Part shown: one piece after another, positions 60,664 through 64,000 of the stretch
How the letters are laid out: each line of letters opens with the position of its first letter
Position numbering within the stretch: position 1 is the stretch's first letter
Source: Bdellovibrionales bacterium
Lineage (GTDB): Bacteria; Bdellovibrionota; UBA1018; CAIMNF01
Length of the DNA stretch: 64,000 nt
Assembly (NCBI GenBank): GCA_018266375.1
Contig: JAFEAO010000005.1
Location: forward strand, 517,185-581,184
Direction: 5' to 3'
Translations under genes and position numbers: made by a program
Notes under the pieces: generated by a model
The model's database searches: none
Told to the model about the DNA's origin: nothing
Seen by the model: only the letters and a program-made list of their open reading frames with translations

Positions 60664-61182
60664 ATGGAAAACACGCAAATACCCCTCACTCAAAAAATTC
60701 AGGCAAAAATCCATGTTATTCGTGGCCTTCGAGTCATGCTTGATATCGATCTGGCCGAACTCTATGGTGTGGAAACGAAGGTTTTGAATCAGGCGGTGAA
60801 ACGAAATGTTGAGCGATTTCCAGCTGATTTTATGTTCCAACTGGCTGAAATTGATGGAAAAAACTTGAGGTCACAAATTGTGACCTCAAGTTTAGGTTAT
60901 GGCGGTAGACGATATCTTCCCTTTGCCTTCACCGAACAGGGCATCGCCATGCTCTCTTCAGTGCTGAGAAGTGAAACCGCAATCCAAGTGAACATCGAAA
61001 TCATGCGTGCGTTCGTAAAAATGAAAGCACTCGAGTCCGAAAACCACGCAATTTGGCAAAAGATCGATCAGTTGGAGAAAAAGTACGATGCAAATTTTTC
61101 AGGTGTCTTCGAAGCGATCCGACAAATTATGGCAGGAGAACCACCGAATCAACACCGTAAGATTAAATCTCCAAGTGAGTGA
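60664..61182 (+). CDS. ORF6N-domain protein (copy 2)
   Basis: From ATG 60664 the 172-residue protein has IHVIRGLRVMLDIDLAELYG, KVLNQAVKRNVERFPADFMF, YLPFAFTEQGIAMLSSVL and VNIEIMRAF, then a coiled-coil tail. It is a paralogue of the protein at 31319. The in-frame GTG at 60652 is less likely as start. It lies between a methyltransferase and a convergent deacetylase and carries the second in-gene palindrome. Confidence 0.87.
   Translation: MENTQIPLTQKIQAKIHVIRGLRVMLDIDLAELYGVETKVLNQAVKRNVERFPADFMFQLAEIDGKNLRSQIVTSSLGYGGRRYLPFAFTEQGIAMLSSVLRSETAIQVNIEIMRAFVKMKALESENHAIWQKIDQLEKKYDANFSGVFEAIRQIMAGEPPNQHRKIKSPSE
60861..60893. repeat. 33-bp perfect palindrome inside ORF6N copy 2
   Basis: The arms are 16 bases around a single central A (60877). 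The left arm is AAACTTGAGGTCACAA and the right arm is its exact reverse complement. It covers the codons for NLRSQIVTSS, the same place as the palindrome in copy 1. Confidence 0.95.
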
Positions 61183-61186
61183 CGAT

Positions 61187-62626
61187 CTACCCCAGCTCCA
61201 CCCTCTCCCCATTCCACCGCACAGCCAACTTCTTCGCCGAGCGAGTAGAAGCACGCGCAAATTGAACGCCGGCGCCATCAGCCGCAACCGTGACATCGGT
61301 GTGTGCGCGATCCCACAAGAAATCAAGCATGTCCGTCAAACTCGCAAACCACAGCCCGCGACGTGAGGCAACCAGCCGCAAGAACTCCTCATGCACGCCC
61401 AACCGCTCCTCCTCGGAAGTCCAGCCATACTGGTACGCCGAGAACGGGTGATCAAGATATCCAAAAAAAGTTTCGGTTTTGAGCGCGGTTTCAAATGCAT
61501 CGACATACACTCGCGCCGAATTCCCGGCCTGATGATAGCAATCACCATGAAACATGCATTGCTCCGAGTGCGACACGGCACCCTCCACAAACGGTACCAA
61601 ACCTGAGCGCGCCATCAAGTATTCCGGATCATTGCAAATGATCCCACCGACAAAAGCTTCAAGCCCACCGTCTTGAATCCCAAGCACGGCGCGCGGCGGA
61701 TTCTGATGGAATGGAGACACGGCATAACGAACCTTGATTCCGAGTCCGAGTTCCAAAATCGATCGCGACGTCGTTGCTTCCCACTTCGCGCCGCTTGATC
61801 GCGGACCTGGACGAGAAGGTGACTCACCCCAATCACACGCGTGAGTGTGCGAATGCGACACCACTGATCCGCCCGCCGATAAAATTTCTTTCATGAGTTT
61901 GACCGCACCATCCGTGATCGGCTGATCAGTCTTGATCGCGACCGAGAACGGGAATCCAAAGCGACGATACAATTCAAACAATGGACGTCCGGATTCAATC
62001 GCTTCGTCGCAGTCGATCCGGAAAGTCAAAGCGCCCGAGAATCCGGAAGGCACTTCGGATAACACGGGCAGCGTGACCAAATCTCCAGCGCGATAATCCG
62101 AAATAAAATCTTCGAGCATGCGCCAATCAAATCCGTCGATCGGGCCGACGTTGCGGTTGTACCAAAGCACCGATCGCTTGGGCTCATCCCAAACGACGGC
62201 AAACGCAGCCGCCGTATCTCCAACGACCGATCCCACACCCCAAGGCGCTGACGGGTCATTCTCAATCCGTCCGTATCCCAGGTTGTTCCACTCGCGAGCA
62301 AAGTCGTAGCGTTCAAAGTGGCGTTCACGCAGATGCAATGACCGGGTCAACGCATGTGACTCAAACACAATCTTAATTCCATCTCCCGATGCAGCCGGGA
62401 GCGCCGTCGCTAAAGTCACGGCCTTCGAACCCAATCGCGGACGCGGCCCAAATACCACGATCTTTGCGAACTGAGCGCCATCTGCGGGCAGCATATCTCC
62501 GACATAAATCGACGCCAAACCCCGACCGGCTTCCTTCAAGCTCAGCTGCGCCGCCGACACCGAGCGCACGAGCGCTTTACTCACAAGTTCCTGAAGGCGG
62601 GGGTCTTTGAATTGGACGTGAATCAT
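61187..62626 (-). CDS. Polysaccharide deacetylase-like (NodB-fold) protein
   Basis: The 479-residue protein has a central NodB-type region: LTFRIDCDEAIESGRPLFEL (metal-binding DxDE), FPFSVAIKTDQP, GSVVSHSHTHACDWG (HxxxH metal site) and a later GGIICNDPEYL. The N-terminal 200 residues are a separate domain with no recognised family. It may remove acetyl groups from a cell-surface glycan or be a degenerate relative acting otherwise. ATG 62626, with an AGGT-containing leader, is preferred over 62674. It is divergent from a GT2 gene. Confidence 0.75.
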   Translation of the reverse strand: MIHVQFKDPRLQELVSKALVRSVSAAQLSLKEAGRGLASIYVGDMLPADGAQFAKIVVFGPRPRLGSKAVTLATALPAASGDGIKIVFESHALTRSLHLRERHFERYDFAREWNNLGYGRIENDPSAPWGVGSVVGDTAAAFAVVWDEPKRSVLWYNRNVGPIDGFDWRMLEDFISDYRAGDLVTLPVLSEVPSGFSGALTFRIDCDEAIESGRPLFELYRRFGFPFSVAIKTDQPITDGAVKLMKEILSAGGSVVSHSHTHACDWGESPSRPGPRSSGAKWEATTSRSILELGLGIKVRYAVSPFHQNPPRAVLGIQDGGLEAFVGGIICNDPEYLMARSGLVPFVEGAVSHSEQCMFHGDCYHQAGNSARVYVDAFETALKTETFFGYLDHPFSAYQYGWTSEEERLGVHEEFLRLVASRRGLWFASLTDMLDFLWDRAHTDVTVAADGAGVQFARASTRSAKKLAVRWNGERVELG

Positions 62627-62684
62627 GAGGTTACCTACTATAAAATTGTTGCCAAATTTAGCGCGTTTCATCAAGATTTAGTTC

Positions 62685-63419
62685 ATGAAATTGTCCCTAG
62701 TCGTCCCGGTTTTCAACGAAGCTCATCATCTTCGCGAAGTGATCCCGTTTCTCTACTCGGTGAAACTGCCACTCGAGCACGAGTGGATCTTCATTGACGA
62801 CAAGAGCAAGGACAATAGTCTCGAGCTCCTGAAGGAACTCTCGAAGACTTACCCGATGCGCATCCTCGAGCAGCCGACCAATCAAGGCAAGGGTGCCGCC
62901 GTGATCCGCGGTTTCAAAGAAGCAACCGGCGATATCATCATGATTCAAGACGCCGACTTTGAATATCACCCGCGCGATATTCCGCCGCTTCTCGTTCCGC
63001 TCATGGATGGCGACGCCGATGTAGTGTACGGCAGTCGCTTCAAAAAAAGCGCGCAGCAGGTGCATCGGACTTATCATTACTTTGTAAACCGCTTCCTGAC
63101 ACTCATGAGCAATATCTTTTCGGGCATCTATCTTACCGACATGGAAACTTGTTACAAAGTGTTCCGTGCCGATTTGCTGAAATCGATGAACTTGCAATCC
63201 AATCGTTTCGGGATTGAAGTCGAACTCACCGCGTACTTGGGAATGGTCCGTGCTCGGATCCACGAGCTTCCGATCTCCTACAACCCGCGCACTCGTCTTC
63301 AGGGTAAAAAAATTAACTGGAAAGACGGCGTTGCGGCGCTGAGACACCTCATCTATTTCAACTTTATGGTTTCAAAAGAAAAGGCGTTCTCAAACCTTCC
63401 GGCGAAATACTCAAAGTGA
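62685..63419 (+). CDS. Family 2 glycosyltransferase, dolichol-phosphate mannosyltransferase-like
   Basis: The 244-residue GT-A protein has LSLVVPVFNEAHHLREVI, WIFIDDKSKDNSLELL, QPTNQGKGAAVIRGF, IIMIQDADFEYHPRD (DxD), YGSRFKKSA and ETCYKVFRADLL, the DPM1-like order. It probably charges a polyprenyl phosphate with a sugar for the membrane protein encoded next. Confidence 0.9.
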   Translation: MKLSLVVPVFNEAHHLREVIPFLYSVKLPLEHEWIFIDDKSKDNSLELLKELSKTYPMRILEQPTNQGKGAAVIRGFKEATGDIIMIQDADFEYHPRDIPPLLVPLMDGDADVVYGSRFKKSAQQVHRTYHYFVNRFLTLMSNIFSGIYLTDMETCYKVFRADLLKSMNLQSNRFGIEVELTAYLGMVRARIHELPISYNPRTRLQGKKINWKDGVAALRHLIYFNFMVSKEKAFSNLPAKYSK

Positions 63420-63429
63420 ATCGGGCCCA

Positions 63430-64000
63430 GTGAATCAAAAGAAGTTTTTCACGATTTTCCTGGCGTTCACGTTGCTCTACAAAATCTGCGACGCTTTTAG
63501 TATTCAAACCCACGGCGACGCCTTTTACTATCACCTCGCGGGGGCTAAAACTTTAGTCCATCACGGGCTGCAAGTCCTGATGAACGACTTGCAGATCTAC
63601 GCGCAAGCCGGTTGGTTTGATTTGCTGTATGTGATCCCGGTCTGGCTCACCTCAAACGTCATCGCGATCCAGCTTATCGCGCAGCTGATGCACGTCTTCG
63701 CCGGTCTCATCCTGGGCGCTGTGCTTACTTTGAAATGGATTCCGAATCGTATTTATGGACTCTTGGGCGCGATTGCCATTCTCACGATCTCGCGCGATTC
63801 CGCTTTTTTTATCTACGCCAAGAACGACGGGGTAGTGGCTATGCTCACGCTGCTTGCCTGTCATGCGATGTACAAGCGCCAGTCGCCGTATTGGATCGGG
63901 TTTCTGCTGGGGCTGCTGCCATCGATCAAGATGAGCGGACTCGTCTCGAGTACGGTCCTTGGATTGATTTACGCTGTAGTCACTCTAAAAGAATCCGCGG
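63430..64000 (+). CDS. Polytopic membrane protein, GT-C-like, cut by the window end
   Basis: The frame is open from GTG 63430 to the last base (190 codons, no stop). It encodes hydrophobic segments (FFTIFLAFTLLYKICDAF, YVIPVWLTSNVIAIQLI, IYGLLGAIAILTI, YWIGFLLGLLP, STVLGLIYAVV) and an early external loop, SIQTHGDAFYYHLAGAKTL. The GDAFYY acidic loop and the upstream DPM-like gene fit a GT-C transferase using a lipid-linked sugar. The C-terminus lies outside the window. Confidence 0.6.
   Translation, partial: MNQKKFFTIFLAFTLLYKICDAFSIQTHGDAFYYHLAGAKTLVHHGLQVLMNDLQIYAQAGWFDLLYVIPVWLTSNVIAIQLIAQLMHVFAGLILGAVLTLKWIPNRIYGLLGAIAILTISRDSAFFIYAKNDGVVAMLTLLACHAMYKRQSPYWIGFLLGLLPSIKMSGLVSSTVLGLIYAVVTLKESA

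Noticed and set aside
31319..61182. The two ORF6N genes as ends of one composite mobile element
   Set aside because: They are in direct orientation 29 kb apart, but no terminal repeats, integrase or transposase were seen, and most genes between them are ordinary glycan genes.
1..64000. CRISPR arrays, insertion sequences, prophage or rRNA genes
   Set aside because: No regularly spaced repeats, transposase or integrase-like proteins, phage structural genes or rRNA sequence were recognised.

Overview
The window comes from a Gram-negative bacterium. It carries lipoproteins with LxxC lipoboxes, an OmpA-type peptidoglycan-binding lipoprotein, TatA, an AmpG-like permease, and a very large surface-polysaccharide (O-antigen-like) locus with Wzm/Wzt export genes. 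The mix of an iron-dependent aromatic amino acid hydroxylase, a fused MsrB-MsrA lipoprotein and many small secreted or membrane proteins would fit a Bdellovibrionota/Oligoflexia-type genome. That placement is an inference, not something the sequence proves. No stretch longer than about 300 bases lacks a gene. No CRISPR array, rRNA or insertion sequence was seen.

Bases 1 to about 17.5 kb look like ordinary chromosome: aromatic amino acid hydroxylase (cut by the window edge), tatA, ferredoxin-NADP reductase, two serine tRNAs (UGA and CGA), several envelope proteins, a LamG lipoprotein broken by an in-frame stop, a secreted kinase-like protein, a metallophosphoesterase, an OmpA lipoprotein, a triple-YbjQ protein with an M48 protease, MsrBA, an acyl-CoA dehydrogenase, rsgA, a methyltransferase, a PilZ membrane protein, tadA, an ampG-like gene and an RDD protein. 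Two convergent gene pairs are separated by long perfect inverted repeats (35 bp and 28 bp arms) that share a core also found singly elsewhere. Several genes have a -10-like hexamer 5 to 9 bases before the start codon and no Shine-Dalgarno sequence, which suggests leaderless mRNAs.

Bases 17.5 to 64 kb form one long polysaccharide locus. It holds wecB, a CDP-3,6-dideoxyhexose set (rfbF, rfbG, rfbH plus an epimerase and a reductase, the gene set expected for a CDP-ascarylose-type sugar), a complete but scattered dTDP-rhamnose set (rmlA at 41 kb, rmlB at 52 kb, rmlD at 56 kb, rmlC at 57 kb), galE, many glycosyltransferases and methyltransferases, several GT-C-like membrane proteins, wzm/wzt exporters, a CapK-like ligase, a DHQ-synthase-like sugar-phosphate cyclase paired with an SDR, a PhyH oxygenase and a polysaccharide deacetylase.

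The locus is studded with small toxin-antitoxin-like or defence-like cassettes: a Phd antitoxin with a frameshifted RelE/ParE toxin (20.4-21.1 kb), two ORF6N-domain genes (31.3 and 60.7 kb), a truncated ubiquitin-like protein (53.9 kb), AbiEi/AbiEii (54.3-55.8 kb), an orphan HicB (56.8 kb), a toxin/XRE pair (58.0-58.6 kb) and a GHKL-ATPase/STAS-like pair behind an array of AT-rich palindromes (58.6-59.7 kb). Most of the last six interrupt or abut the rmlB-rmlD-rmlC series. The most striking structural signal is that both ORF6N genes contain a long perfect palindrome at the same codons. Its sequence differs between the two genes while its symmetry is kept by compensating changes.
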